Positions 6,753 through 11,586 of a stretch of DNA of 11,586 nt are shown here, piece after piece. Source of the DNA: Butyricicoccus_A sp964513445 (GTDB lineage: Bacteria > Bacillota > Clostridia > Oscillospirales > Butyricicoccaceae); NCBI GenBank assembly GCA_964513445.1, contig CAZEMM010000063.1, positions 1 to 11,586 on the forward strand. The letters are read 5' to 3'. Each line of letters opens with the position of its first letter. Within the stretch, counting starts at the first letter, position 1. The translations under genes and the position numbers were made by a program. The notes under the pieces are model-generated. The model was not told where the DNA came from and ran no database searches. It saw nothing but the letters and a program-made list of their open reading frames with translations.

Positions 6753-6794
6753 AAAGCGAGACGGCCGTGAAAACGGTTTTGTCTCGCTTTTTTT
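6753..6794 (+). terminator. Terminator of the M42-ogt operon
   Basis: AAAGCGAGAC (6753-6762) pairs perfectly with GTCTCGCTTT (6781-6790). Inside lies a second short helix, CCGT-GAAA-ACGG, and the stem runs into seven T (6788-6794). It lies ten bases after the ogt stop. Confidence 0.93.
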
Positions 6795-6798
6795 GCAT

Positions 6799-6834
6799 AA
6801 AAGAGAGGCGGCGCAGCCGCAGCCGCACCGCCTC
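6799..6834 (-). terminator. Terminator of the spore protein gene
   Basis: On the minus strand GAGGCGG (6834-6828) pairs with CCGCCTC (6811-6805), with GC-rich sequence between that can pair further. TCTTTTATG follows. It lies 13 bases past the gene's stop and is back to back with the plus-strand terminator. Confidence 0.8.
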
Positions 6835-6847
6835 CGTCGGATTGCGT

Positions 6848-7045
6848 TTACTTGATGCTGTTCTCGTAGGATTCGATCATCTTTTTGACCATCTGGCCGC
6901 CGACAGAGCCGGCCTGACGGGAGGTCAGGTCACCGTTGTAGCCATCCTTGAGGTCTACGCCTACCTCATTTGCCGCTTCCATCTTAAAACGTTCCATTGC
7001 ATCCTTTGCTTCCGGTACAGCCAGCTTGTTTGAATTTCGGTTCAT
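6848..7045 (-). CDS. Small acid-soluble spore protein, alpha/beta type
   Basis: A 65-residue protein that coats and protects DNA in the dormant spore core and is degraded on germination. Diagnostic features are KLAVPEAKDAMERFKMEAANE (split around the germination-protease site in the AANEVGV stretch) and the C-terminal GDLTSRQAGSVGGQMVKKMIE. Both match the two conserved DNA-binding helices of the alpha/beta SASP family, and the length is normal. The reading frame is open farther upstream, but the ATG at 7045 is right: it has AAGGAGA at 7060-7054, and the family begins with such a short Asn/Lys-rich head. It is monocistronic with its own terminator. Presence of this gene marks the organism as an endospore former. 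Confidence 0.95.
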   Translation of the reverse strand: MNRNSNKLAVPEAKDAMERFKMEAANEVGVDLKDGYNGDLTSRQAGSVGGQMVKKMIESYENSIK

Positions 7046-7084
7046 AATCGTTATCTCCTTTTTCCCGTTCGGCCTCTGTGATGG

Positions 7085-7114
7085 TAGTTTATGAAAAACC
7101 GAAATTCCTATGCA
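7085..7114 (-). promoter_or_regulatory. Possible forespore (sigma-G type) promoter
   Basis: Read on the minus strand, TGCATA (7114-7109) is followed after 17 bases by TAAACTA (7091-7085). These resemble the sigma-G -35 (TGNATA) and -10 (CATNNTA) elements; the -10 matches imperfectly. An overlapping CATAAAC at 7093-7087 would give a 15-base spacer. SASP genes are normally under sigma-G control, which supports the call. Confidence 0.5.
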
Positions 7115-7120
7115 GAGCAA

Positions 7121-7255
7121 CGCGACAAAACCGTTAGAAGTTTATGGTTTTGCAAGCAATTTCGTCTGTACAAACCAATTTTGAACGGATTGTGACATTT
7201 TTATCGCGGATTGCTTCCCGCCGGATGATGCGTTGCTGCGAACAACCGAACGAGG
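7121..7255. other. Spacer between queF and the spore protein gene
   Basis: About 135 bases with no convincing gene. A weak inverted repeat (CGCGGATTGCTTCCCGCCGG, near 7205-7224) lacks a T-run on either strand. No clear terminator for the que operon was found here other than the palindrome at the queF stop. Confidence 0.5.
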
Positions 7256-7282
7256 AAATCGATTACCGGTTATCGATTTTTT
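7256..7282. repeat. Near-perfect 24-bp palindrome over the queF stop codon
   Basis: AAATCGAT (7256-7263) and ATCGATTT (7272-7279) flank TACCGGTT, and only one position pair in 24 breaks the symmetry. On the plus strand it ends in six T (7277-7282), though no plus-strand gene ends here. On the minus strand it follows the queF coding end with only three T, so it would be a weak terminator or a 3'-end stabilising hairpin of the que mRNA. Confidence 0.6.
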
Positions 7283-7760
7283 CCGGATAGAGATCGTGGT
7301 TTGCCAGACGGTTCCACGCGACCTGTTCCCAGCGTGTGCCGGGCTTTCCGTAATTGCAGTAGGGATCGATCGAGATGCCGCCGCGCGGCGTAAATTTGCC
7401 CCAGACCTCAATATATTTCGGATCCATCAGCCGGATGAGGTCTTTCATGATAATGTTCACGCAGTCCTCATGGAAATCGCCGTGATTGCGGAAGCTGAAC
7501 AGATACAGCTTGAGCGATTTGCTCTCCACCATGCGCTCCGCCGGAACGTAGGAGATGGTGATGGTCGCGAAATCCGGCTGTCCGGTAATCGGACACAGGC
7601 TGGTAAATTCCGGACAGTTAAATTTGACAAAATAATCGTTGTCCGGATGCTTGTTGATAAAGGTCTCCAGCACCTCCGGCGCGTAGTCGTCGCGGTATTT
7701 GACGCCCTGATTGCCCAGCAGCGTGATGCCCTGTGTCTCTTCGGCTGTCCTTCCTGTCAT
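7263..7760 (-). CDS. queF: NADPH-dependent 7-cyano-7-deazaguanine reductase (preQ1 synthase)
   Basis: QueF reduces the nitrile of preQ0 to the aminomethyl group of preQ1 with two NADPH, the last soluble step before insertion into tRNA. At 165 residues it is the short, unimodular type found in Bacillus. The nucleophilic Cys56 and general acid Asp63 lie in LCPITGQPDFAT (55-66). The family signature ESKSLKLYLFSFRNHG (79-94), followed by FHED (96-99), binds substrate and NADPH. The start at 7760 has AAGGGAGG upstream and lies four bases after the queC stop, so the genes are co-transcribed. As last gene of the operon it shows that the product is preQ1 rather than an archaeosine or preQ0-derived compound. 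Confidence 0.97.
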   Translation of the reverse strand: MTGRTAEETQGITLLGNQGVKYRDDYAPEVLETFINKHPDNDYFVKFNCPEFTSLCPITGQPDFATITISYVPAERMVESKSLKLYLFSFRNHGDFHEDCVNIIMKDLIRLMDPKYIEVWGKFTPRGGISIDPYCNYGKPGTRWEQVAWNRLANHDLYPEKIDNR

Positions 7761-7764
7761 GCGC

Positions 7765-8457
7765 TCACGCCTCCCTTGTCAAAGCCGGATCTGTGGTGTG
7801 GTTGGCCGCAAACGCGGCCGCACGGTCGCGGCAGGTTCCGCACACGCCGCACGGGCGCGCGCCGCCCTCATAGCAGCTCCACGTCAGTTCATACGGTACG
7901 CCAAGGCGCAGACCCTCGCGCACGACCTCCGCCTTTGTCCAGTTGACAAACGGCGCTTCAATAGTCAGCTGATCCCCGCTGCCGATTTCAATGGCGGCAC
8001 GCATGGCGTTGTTGAACGCGTCGCTGCAATCAGGATAGGCGTTGCCCGCCGCGTCGTCGCTGTGCGCGCCGTAATAGAGCACAGAGCATCCCTTGGACAG
8101 CGCAATACTGGCGGCGGAGGACAAAAACAGACCGTTGCGGAACGGCACATACGTCGAGACAGGCTTTCCGTCGGTCTTTTTCAGCTGGTCGGCATATGAT
8201 TCCTCCGGAATCTCCGCGTCACAGCCCTGCAGCAGAGAGCATGTGGTATCATATTGGAAGATTGTCGACAGGTCGAGCGTCAGATATTCCACACCATAAT
8301 GCGCGGCGACCGCGCGCGCGGCCTCAAGCTCCTTTGTGTGCTTCTGCCCGTATGAGATGGACAGCGCGACAACATGCTCTGCTCCATATTTTTCAACGGC
8401 AAGGGCAAGACAGGTCGAGCTGTCCACGCCGCCGCTTGCCAAAACCAATGCGTTCAT
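7765..8457 (-). CDS. queC: 7-cyano-7-deazaguanine (preQ0) synthase
   Basis: QueC uses two ATP and ammonia to turn the carboxylate of 7-carboxy-7-deazaguanine into the nitrile of preQ0. The 230-residue protein opens with the PP-loop ATP motif SGGVDSS (8-14). It has SISYGQKH (33-40), YVPFRNGLF (103-111), the GAHSDD and YPDCSDAF segments (130-148), and a zinc-binding set Cys195, Cys203, Cys206, Cys209 (C-x7-CGVCGTC). Length and motif order are normal. The start is supported by CGGAGGAAG just upstream, and 13 bases separate it from the folE stop. It supplies the substrate of QueF encoded next. Confidence 0.97.
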   Translation of the reverse strand: MNALVLASGGVDSSTCLALAVEKYGAEHVVALSISYGQKHTKELEAARAVAAHYGVEYLTLDLSTIFQYDTTCSLLQGCDAEIPEESYADQLKKTDGKPVSTYVPFRNGLFLSSAASIALSKGCSVLYYGAHSDDAAGNAYPDCSDAFNNAMRAAIEIGSGDQLTIEAPFVNWTKAEVVREGLRLGVPYELTWSCYEGGARPCGVCGTCRDRAAAFAANHTTDPALTREA

Positions 8458-8470
8458 AGGCTTCCTCCGT

Positions 8471-9049
8471 TTATCGGTATAATCTCATTTGTAAATCGCA
8501 ATCCGTGCGGAACCGCCCGCGCAGCGTGGTCGTTGTCGTCCGGGCGTTTGCCTGACGAATGCCGCGCGCCGTCATGCAGCTGTGGCTGCCCTCGATCAGC
8601 ACGGCGACATCCTCCGAATCGGTGACCATCTGCATGATCTGCGCGATATCCGAGCCGATGCGCTCCTGTAATTGCAGCCGCTTGGACACCATATCAGCGA
8701 TACGGGCGATTTTGCTCAGCCCGATGACCTTGCCGTTTGGCACATAGGCGACGGTTGCCGTCATGTCGTACATCAATGCGATGTGGTGCTCACAATAGCT
8801 GAACAGCTGAATATCGCGCACAATGACAATATCGTTGGAATCGGTCGGGAAATCCATCTCATCGTCAAAGGTCTTGTCGAACATGTGTGCAATCTGTTCA
8901 TTGGTGTAATTCATGCCCTCAAAGACCTCGGCATACATGCGCGCCACACGATCCGGCGTGTCCTTTAAGCCCTCTCGCTCCGGGTCATCCCCCAATGCGA
9001 CGAGGATGCCGCGGATGTGCTCTTTGATTGCGTTTGTATCAATAGCCAT
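8471..9049 (-). CDS. folE: GTP cyclohydrolase I
   Basis: FolE opens GTP to 7,8-dihydroneopterin triphosphate, the shared first intermediate of folate and queuosine synthesis. The 192-residue protein has its zinc ligands at Cys86 and His89 (YCEHH, 85-89) and Cys158 (GSHSCMTARGI, 154-164). IGLSKIARI (109-117) and the C-terminal TTTTTLRGRF are also typical. In many homologues the Cys158 region reads EAxHxCMxxRG; the variation here is modest. I chose ATG 9049, with AAAGGAAC upstream; a GTG at 9070 abutting the queE stop would add seven residues not seen in the family. Its place between queE and queC shows that this copy serves preQ1 synthesis and comes under the preQ1-sensing leader. A separate folate copy may exist elsewhere. 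Confidence 0.96.
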   Translation of the reverse strand: MAIDTNAIKEHIRGILVALGDDPEREGLKDTPDRVARMYAEVFEGMNYTNEQIAHMFDKTFDDEMDFPTDSNDIVIVRDIQLFSYCEHHIALMYDMTATVAYVPNGKVIGLSKIARIADMVSKRLQLQERIGSDIAQIMQMVTDSEDVAVLIEGSHSCMTARGIRQANARTTTTTLRGRFRTDCDLQMRLYR

Positions 9050-9070
9050 AAGTACTGTTCCTTTTCCCAC

Positions 9071-9739
9071 TCAGACCCCGCGCTTGTCGGGATCCCAGAT
9101 AAATTTGTGCATTTGAAGCTGCATATTGACAGCATTCATCGTATTCATCTGCATATAGGCGACGATATCCGCCGGTTCGATGCGTCCGAACACGGGACTC
9201 AGATAGACATGACAGCGTTCGGTGAGCGCATATTGCTCAATGACCGCGCGGGCGCGCTCCAGATCTGCCTGATCGCTGATGACAAACTTGACCGTATCAT
9301 CTGCCCTGAGCAGTGAAAAATTATCCGTACACATATAGCGCTCCATGCCGCTGCCCGCGAGCTTGTAGTCCATTGTAAACGTAATAGACGGCGAGATGCC
9401 GACAAACGGGGACAGATCGACGCTGCCGTTGGTCTCGATTTCAATATAACGCCCGTCTTCCTGTGCCAGCCGTGCGAGCAGCTCGGTCATGCCGTCGCGC
9501 AGTAGCGGCTCGCCGCCGGTCAGCGTGACGTTGCGTACGTTGGTTTGCCGGATATAGGAAACAATTTCCTGCGCGGACATTTGGCGATGCGGCGCCTGCG
9601 GGCCGTTCGCCCATTGGGTGTCACAAAACGAACAGCGCAAATTACAGCCGCAGAACCGGATAAATACGGCCAGCTGGCCGGCACGCACGCCCTCGCCGTT
9701 GATGCTCACAAAGGTCTCCGCTACATCATATTGCTTCAT
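9071..9739 (-). CDS. queE: 7-carboxy-7-deazaguanine synthase (radical SAM)
   Basis: QueE is a radical-SAM enzyme that contracts the ring of 6-carboxytetrahydropterin to 7-carboxy-7-deazaguanine, releasing ammonia. The 222-residue product holds the 4Fe-4S cluster cysteines in a standard CX3CX2C set (Cys32, Cys36, Cys39; CGCNLRCSFCDTQW). It also has the substrate-binding INGEG segment (13-17) and the SAM-binding TLTGGEPLL motif (72-80). The ATG at 9739 is preferred because GAGGTGAGG stands immediately upstream; an in-frame GTG at 9748 overlapping the queD stop would add three residues. The queD stop lies five bases upstream of the start, so translation is coupled. It acts after QueD and before QueC. 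Confidence 0.96.
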   Translation of the reverse strand: MKQYDVAETFVSINGEGVRAGQLAVFIRFCGCNLRCSFCDTQWANGPQAPHRQMSAQEIVSYIRQTNVRNVTLTGGEPLLRDGMTELLARLAQEDGRYIEIETNGSVDLSPFVGISPSITFTMDYKLAGSGMERYMCTDNFSLLRADDTVKFVISDQADLERARAVIEQYALTERCHVYLSPVFGRIEPADIVAYMQMNTMNAVNMQLQMHKFIWDPDKRGV

Positions 9740-9744
9740 TCGCC

Positions 9745-10164
9745 TCACCTCGCGTAGCTGGCGCAGTTGTTTGGCGTTTCATAAACGGTAGCTTCCGCAG
9801 CCTGATAGCCCAGCTGCTCTATACTGTCAAAGAAATATTTTGCAAAATTTTCCGCCGTCGGACGGAAGGGGATTTCCGTCAGCGCAAATTTTTCCTCGCG
9901 CAGACATTTCAGCGTGGCGGGACGCAACGTGCCCGATTGAAAGATCAGCGTGTGATCCATCGGTTCCGCAATAGACTTGAGATCGGCCTTCAGACGGGAA
10001 AAGTCCACCAGCATTCCGTCCTCCTGCGCGCTCACACGCAGATTTTCGCTGCACACGCGGATTTGCACGACCCAGTGATGTCCGTGGATGTTTCGGCATT
10101 TGCCCTGATAGCCCGCAAGGAAATGTGCGGCGTCAAAGCTGGTTTCTGCTTTTAGGTAGTACAT
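9745..10164 (-). CDS. queD: 6-carboxy-5,6,7,8-tetrahydropterin synthase
   Basis: QueD converts dihydroneopterin triphosphate into 6-carboxytetrahydropterin, releasing acetaldehyde and triphosphate. The 139-residue protein has the zinc histidines His14 (FDAAH) and His27/His29 in CRNIHGHHW (23-31), the catalytic Cys23, the Asp70-His71 pair (MDHTLIF) and a C-terminal Glu129 (VYETPNN) that anchors the pterin. Length is normal. The ATG at 10164 has AAGGAG (10175-10170) five bases upstream. As first gene of the operon it lies directly behind the riboswitch terminator, so its ribosome site is exposed in every read-through transcript. Confidence 0.96.
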   Translation of the reverse strand: MYYLKAETSFDAAHFLAGYQGKCRNIHGHHWVVQIRVCSENLRVSAQEDGMLVDFSRLKADLKSIAEPMDHTLIFQSGTLRPATLKCLREEKFALTEIPFRPTAENFAKYFFDSIEQLGYQAAEATVYETPNNCASYAR

Positions 10165-10179
10165 ACATTCTCCTTATAC

Positions 10180-10213
10180 AAAAAAATACGGCGGGCGAAT
10201 GCGGCCTGCCGTA
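10180..10213 (-). terminator. Regulatory intrinsic terminator in the que leader
   Basis: On the minus strand a 10-position stem (10213-10204 with 10196-10187, one A-C mismatch) closes a 7-base loop and ends in seven U (10186-10180). It lies only four bases before the AAGGAG of queD, i.e. inside the leader rather than at a gene end, so it is an attenuator. Its 5' arm is also used by the antiterminator. Confidence 0.9.
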
Positions 10214-10235
10214 ATACTTGTGATTACAGTAGCCC
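10203..10235 (-). promoter_or_regulatory. Antiterminator of the que leader
   Basis: On the minus strand GGGCTACTGTAAT (10235-10223) can pair with ATTACGGCAGGCC (10215-10203) in 11 of 13 positions around a 7-base loop. The downstream arm is the same sequence that forms the 5' half of the terminator, so the two structures exclude each other. The upstream arm takes in the last three bases of the aptamer tail. Ligand binding should therefore withhold it and let the terminator form. Confidence 0.78.
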
Positions 10236-10275
10236 TGGTTTTGTTTAAAGACAGGATGGTGCAAACGAACTGTCT
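10233..10275 (-). promoter_or_regulatory. preQ1-I riboswitch aptamer
   Basis: On the minus strand the P1 helix AGACAG (10275-10270) pairs with CTGTCT (10254-10249). The 15-base loop reads TTCGTTTGCACCATC, and the tail reads TTAAACAAAACCAGGG (10248-10233). P1 of five or six pairs, a loop opening UUC and ending in a C-rich ACCAUC, and an A-rich tail closing on a C..AGG pseudoknot strand are the hallmarks of preQ1-I (type 1) aptamers as in Bacillus. The loop is a few bases longer than usual and I cannot draw an ideal P2 pseudoknot. The context decides: it precedes a full preQ1 synthesis operon and overlaps an antiterminator. Expected logic is OFF when preQ1 binds. Confidence 0.85.
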
Positions 10276-10289
10276 GTGGGGACATCAAT

Positions 10290-10313
10290 CAATGAATATG
10301 CCCAAATTCATTG
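10290..10313 (-). repeat. Inverted repeat at the 5' end of the que transcript
   Basis: CAATGAAT (10290-10297) and ATTCATTG (10306-10313) form an 8-bp stem with an 8-base loop. The predicted start of transcription is at about 10311-10312, so the RNA would begin with this hairpin, which may protect the 5' end. As DNA it could also be an operator immediately downstream of the -10. Confidence 0.6.
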
Positions 10314-10316
10314 TAC

Positions 10317-10345
10317 AATATAGCACATGTAAGCGTATCTGTCAA
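10317..10345 (-). promoter_or_regulatory. Promoter of the que operon
   Basis: On the minus strand a perfect TTGACA (10345-10340) and TATATT (10322-10317) are spaced exactly 17 bases apart. The inferred leader is about 147 bases and contains the aptamer, antiterminator and terminator. This is the strongest promoter match on the minus strand. Confidence 0.87.
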
Positions 10346-10368
10346 TTGGACAATCGAGGGAGCAGGGG

Positions 10369-10405
10369 AAAAATGCTCGGTACGGAAAGCGCCTGTGCCT
10401 AGCAT
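10369..10405 (-). terminator. Possible second terminator-like hairpin behind hbd
   Basis: ATGCT-C-GGTAC (10373-10383) and GTGCC-T-AGCAT (10395-10405) are inverted repeats around an 11-base loop. On the minus strand the stem runs into TTTTT (10373-10369) but has two mismatches, so it is weaker than the hbd terminator. It stands 23 bases upstream of the que -35 and may stop read-through into the riboswitch leader. Together with the hairpin at 10416-10438 (CGGTGC/GCACCG) it makes this spacer rich in potential RNA structure. Confidence 0.45.
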
Positions 10406-10439
10406 CGCTTTTCTACGGTGCGCCCGCCAGGTGCACCGC

Positions 10440-10472
10440 AAAAAACCTCCCCCGCAGCATGTGCAGGGGAGG
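10440..10472 (-). terminator. Terminator of hbd
   Basis: On the minus strand a 10-bp GC-rich stem (10472-10463 with 10455-10446, one wobble) with a 7-base loop is followed by six T (10445-10440). It lies 12 bases after the hbd stop. Confidence 0.93.
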
Positions 10473-10484
10473 CAGCTGAAACGG

Positions 10485-11375
10485 TTACTTGATTGTCAAA
10501 TCGCCGTTGGGGATCTCCTTACCGAACGGACCGTCATAGGTGAAGAAGCCCTTGCCGGTTTTCTGACCAAGCAGACCGGCGCGAACCATTTTCTTCAGCA
10601 GCGGATGCGGACGGTACTTGGAGTCGCCCGACTCACGGTACAGCGTTTCCATGATAGCCAGATTAACATCATGGCCGACCAGATCACCGGTATGAAGCGG
10701 GCCGGAACGCAGGCCTGCGCCCAGCTGCATCGCCAGATCGATGTCGGACGGAGACGCAATGCCGTCTGCATAGATGCCGATCGCTTCGTTAATCATCGGG
10801 ATCAGGATGCGGTTTACGACGAAGCCGGCATTCTCGTTGACTGCGATCGGTGATTTGCCCAGATCCTTCATCAGATTGTAGACAAATTCAAATGTAGCGT
10901 CATCCGTGAGCATGGAACGCGTAACTTCGATCAGCTTCATGATATGCGCAGGGTTGAAGAAATGGACACCGATCACCTTTGTCGCGCGATTCGGCACTGC
11001 GCTTGCAATTTCAGTGATGGACAAAGCGGAGGTGTTGGTTCCAATAATACAATCCTCATCCAGGATCCCGTCCAGATCACGCAGCAGATCCTGCTTCAGC
11101 TCCATGATCTCCAGAATAGCCTCCACGACAAACTGGGAGCCGGCTGCGTCCTTGCGGTCGACAGACAGCGTCAGGTTAGCCAACGCGGCGTCCATTTCCT
11201 CCTGCGTCATCTTGCCGCGCTTTACCGCGCCGGCGAGATCGCCTGCAATACGTGATTTGCCGCCCTCACAGAACTGCTCCCTGACATCGATCATGGTGAC
11301 CTGATGGCCGTTCTTCAGAAATATCTCTGCGATACGTGCACCCATGTTGCCTGCGCCAAATACGGATACTTTCAT
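10485..11375 (-). CDS. hbd: 3-hydroxybutyryl-CoA dehydrogenase
   Basis: A 296-residue cytoplasmic enzyme that reduces acetoacetyl-CoA to 3-hydroxybutyryl-CoA with NAD(P)H, the second step from acetyl-CoA to butyryl-CoA. The N-terminal Rossmann fold shows GAGNMG (7-12) with an acidic Asp30 after the second strand, suggesting NADH. Catalytic residues are Ser116 (NTSALSI), His138 with Glu150 (GVHFFNPAHIMKLIEV) and Asn188 (NAGFVVNRIL). The C-terminal dimer domain ends GLLGQKTGKGFFTYDG. Length is close to clostridial Hbd. The ATG at 11375 is used; a TTG at 11384 lies against the GAGGAG site and is too close to be a start. A thiolase lies just upstream on the same strand, matching the order of reactions. 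Whether butyrate is the end product cannot be seen here. Confidence 0.96.
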   Translation of the reverse strand: MKVSVFGAGNMGARIAEIFLKNGHQVTMIDVREQFCEGGKSRIAGDLAGAVKRGKMTQEEMDAALANLTLSVDRKDAAGSQFVVEAILEIMELKQDLLRDLDGILDEDCIIGTNTSALSITEIASAVPNRATKVIGVHFFNPAHIMKLIEVTRSMLTDDATFEFVYNLMKDLGKSPIAVNENAGFVVNRILIPMINEAIGIYADGIASPSDIDLAMQLGAGLRSGPLHTGDLVGHDVNLAIMETLYRESGDSKYRPHPLLKKMVRAGLLGQKTGKGFFTYDGPFGKEIPNGDLTIK

Positions 11376-11515
11376 TGTTCTCAATCTCCTCTATCAATAT
11401 AATTAATTCGGTTATGTTGTGCCAATACTCTGACTTGTATAGTCTGTGGATCTTTGCCGACAGACTGATGGTACGCGAAGCGCGTCTCCTGTCCCCTTTA
11501 AAAAGAATGGTTGCC
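11376..11515. other. Intergenic spacer thiolase-hbd
   Basis: This 140-base spacer holds the hbd ribosome site and a possible promoter: TTGGCA at 11425-11420 and TATATT at 11401-11396 on the minus strand, 18-base spacing. Initiation there would put the start at the very edge of the ribosome site, so the promoter is doubtful. It also holds GACT-TGTAT-AGTC (11432-11444) just upstream of that -35, which could be an operator, and a compact ACGCG-AAG-CGCGT hairpin (11473-11485) flanked by GACAG/CTGTC. No T-run terminator for the thiolase gene is evident, so hbd may also be reached by read-through. Confidence 0.4.
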
Positions 11516-11586
11516 TTACCTGCACAGCTCATCGCGCTCAAGGATGATCGCTTCGCCCATGCCGCCGCCGATGCACATGGTCGCCA
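11516..11586 (-). CDS. Acetyl-CoA acetyltransferase (thiolase), C-terminal end (partial)
   Basis: The last 22 codons, ending in TAA, read ATMCIGGGMGEAIILERDELCR. The CIGGGMG block is the thiolase C-terminal signature, whose cysteine acts as the general base in Claisen condensation. The rest lies beyond the window. Its position upstream of hbd on the same strand supports an acetyl-CoA to acetoacetyl-CoA thiolase feeding the dehydrogenase; a biosynthetic role is inferred from that context. Confidence 0.88.
   Translation of the reverse strand, partial: ATMCIGGGMGEAIILERDELCR

Noticed and set aside
7046..7120. 25-residue N-terminal extension of the spore protein
   Set aside because: The ATG at 7045 has a proper ribosome site, and the extension would cover the promoter and exceed the family length.
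7205..7224. CGCGGATTGCTTCCCGCCGG as a terminator of the que operon
   Set aside because: Only four to five pairs can form and neither strand has a T-run after it.
7233..7946. A 237-codon open frame on the plus strand antisense to queF and queC
   Set aside because: It is a shadow of two certain genes with complete motifs on the other strand, has no ribosome site and resembles no family.
10166..10168. A second ATG four bases upstream of the queD start, out of frame
   Set aside because: It is one base from the AAGGAG site, too close for initiation, and its frame is not a real reading frame.
10233..10313. preQ1-II or preQ1-III class instead of preQ1-I
   Set aside because: Those need larger multi-helix aptamers. 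The compact hairpin with UUC loop start and A-rich tail fits class I better, although I could not run a model.
11266..11541. A 91-codon minus-strand frame spanning the thiolase-hbd spacer
   Set aside because: It overlaps hbd in another frame and the intergenic hairpins, with no family features.

Overview
The window reads as chromosome of a spore-forming, anaerobic member of the Firmicutes, most likely a moderately GC-rich clostridium near the Ruminococcaceae/Oscillospiraceae. This is inferred from an alpha/beta-type small acid-soluble spore protein with a forespore-type promoter, strong AGGAGG ribosome sites, a thiolase followed by 3-hydroxybutyryl-CoA dehydrogenase (acetyl-CoA to butyrate chemistry), a preQ1-I type riboswitch and a clostridial-looking 5S rRNA end. 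No phage, insertion sequence, CRISPR array or tRNA is visible.

Layout. Bases 1-92 hold the 3' end of a 5S rRNA and its terminator. Bases 143-2072 (+) are a three-gene autoregulated unit: a YtrA-type GntR repressor, an ABC ATPase and an ABC-2 permease, coupled by ATGA overlaps, behind a near-consensus promoter whose -10 lies in a palindromic operator. A terminator hairpin at 2106-2134 separates it from a convergent RluA-family pseudouridine synthase (2154-3041, -). At 3041-3151 two promoters stand back to back: one fires left into the pseudouridine synthase with almost no leader, the other right into a four-gene operon of three tandem, translationally coupled M42 aminopeptidases followed by a methylated-DNA-protein cysteine methyltransferase (3151-6743), closed by a strong terminator. 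A convergent spore protein gene follows (6848-7045, -).

Bases 7263-10345 (-) are the most coherent block: queD-queE-folE-queC-queF, all five enzymes needed to convert GTP to preQ1, the precursor of the tRNA nucleoside queuosine. The 147-base leader has a consensus promoter, a preQ1-I type aptamer, an antiterminator and an intrinsic terminator just before the queD ribosome site. This is a complete end-product feedback switch. Farther right, also on the minus strand, lie hbd (10485-11375) and the last 22 codons of a thiolase (11516-11586). hbd ends in a strong terminator followed by further inverted repeats.

I found no clearly undescribed system. The items most worth a second look are the layout of the que leader, the triplet of diverged M42 peptidases coupled to a DNA-repair gene, and the nearly leaderless pseudouridine synthase that shares a small divergent promoter region.
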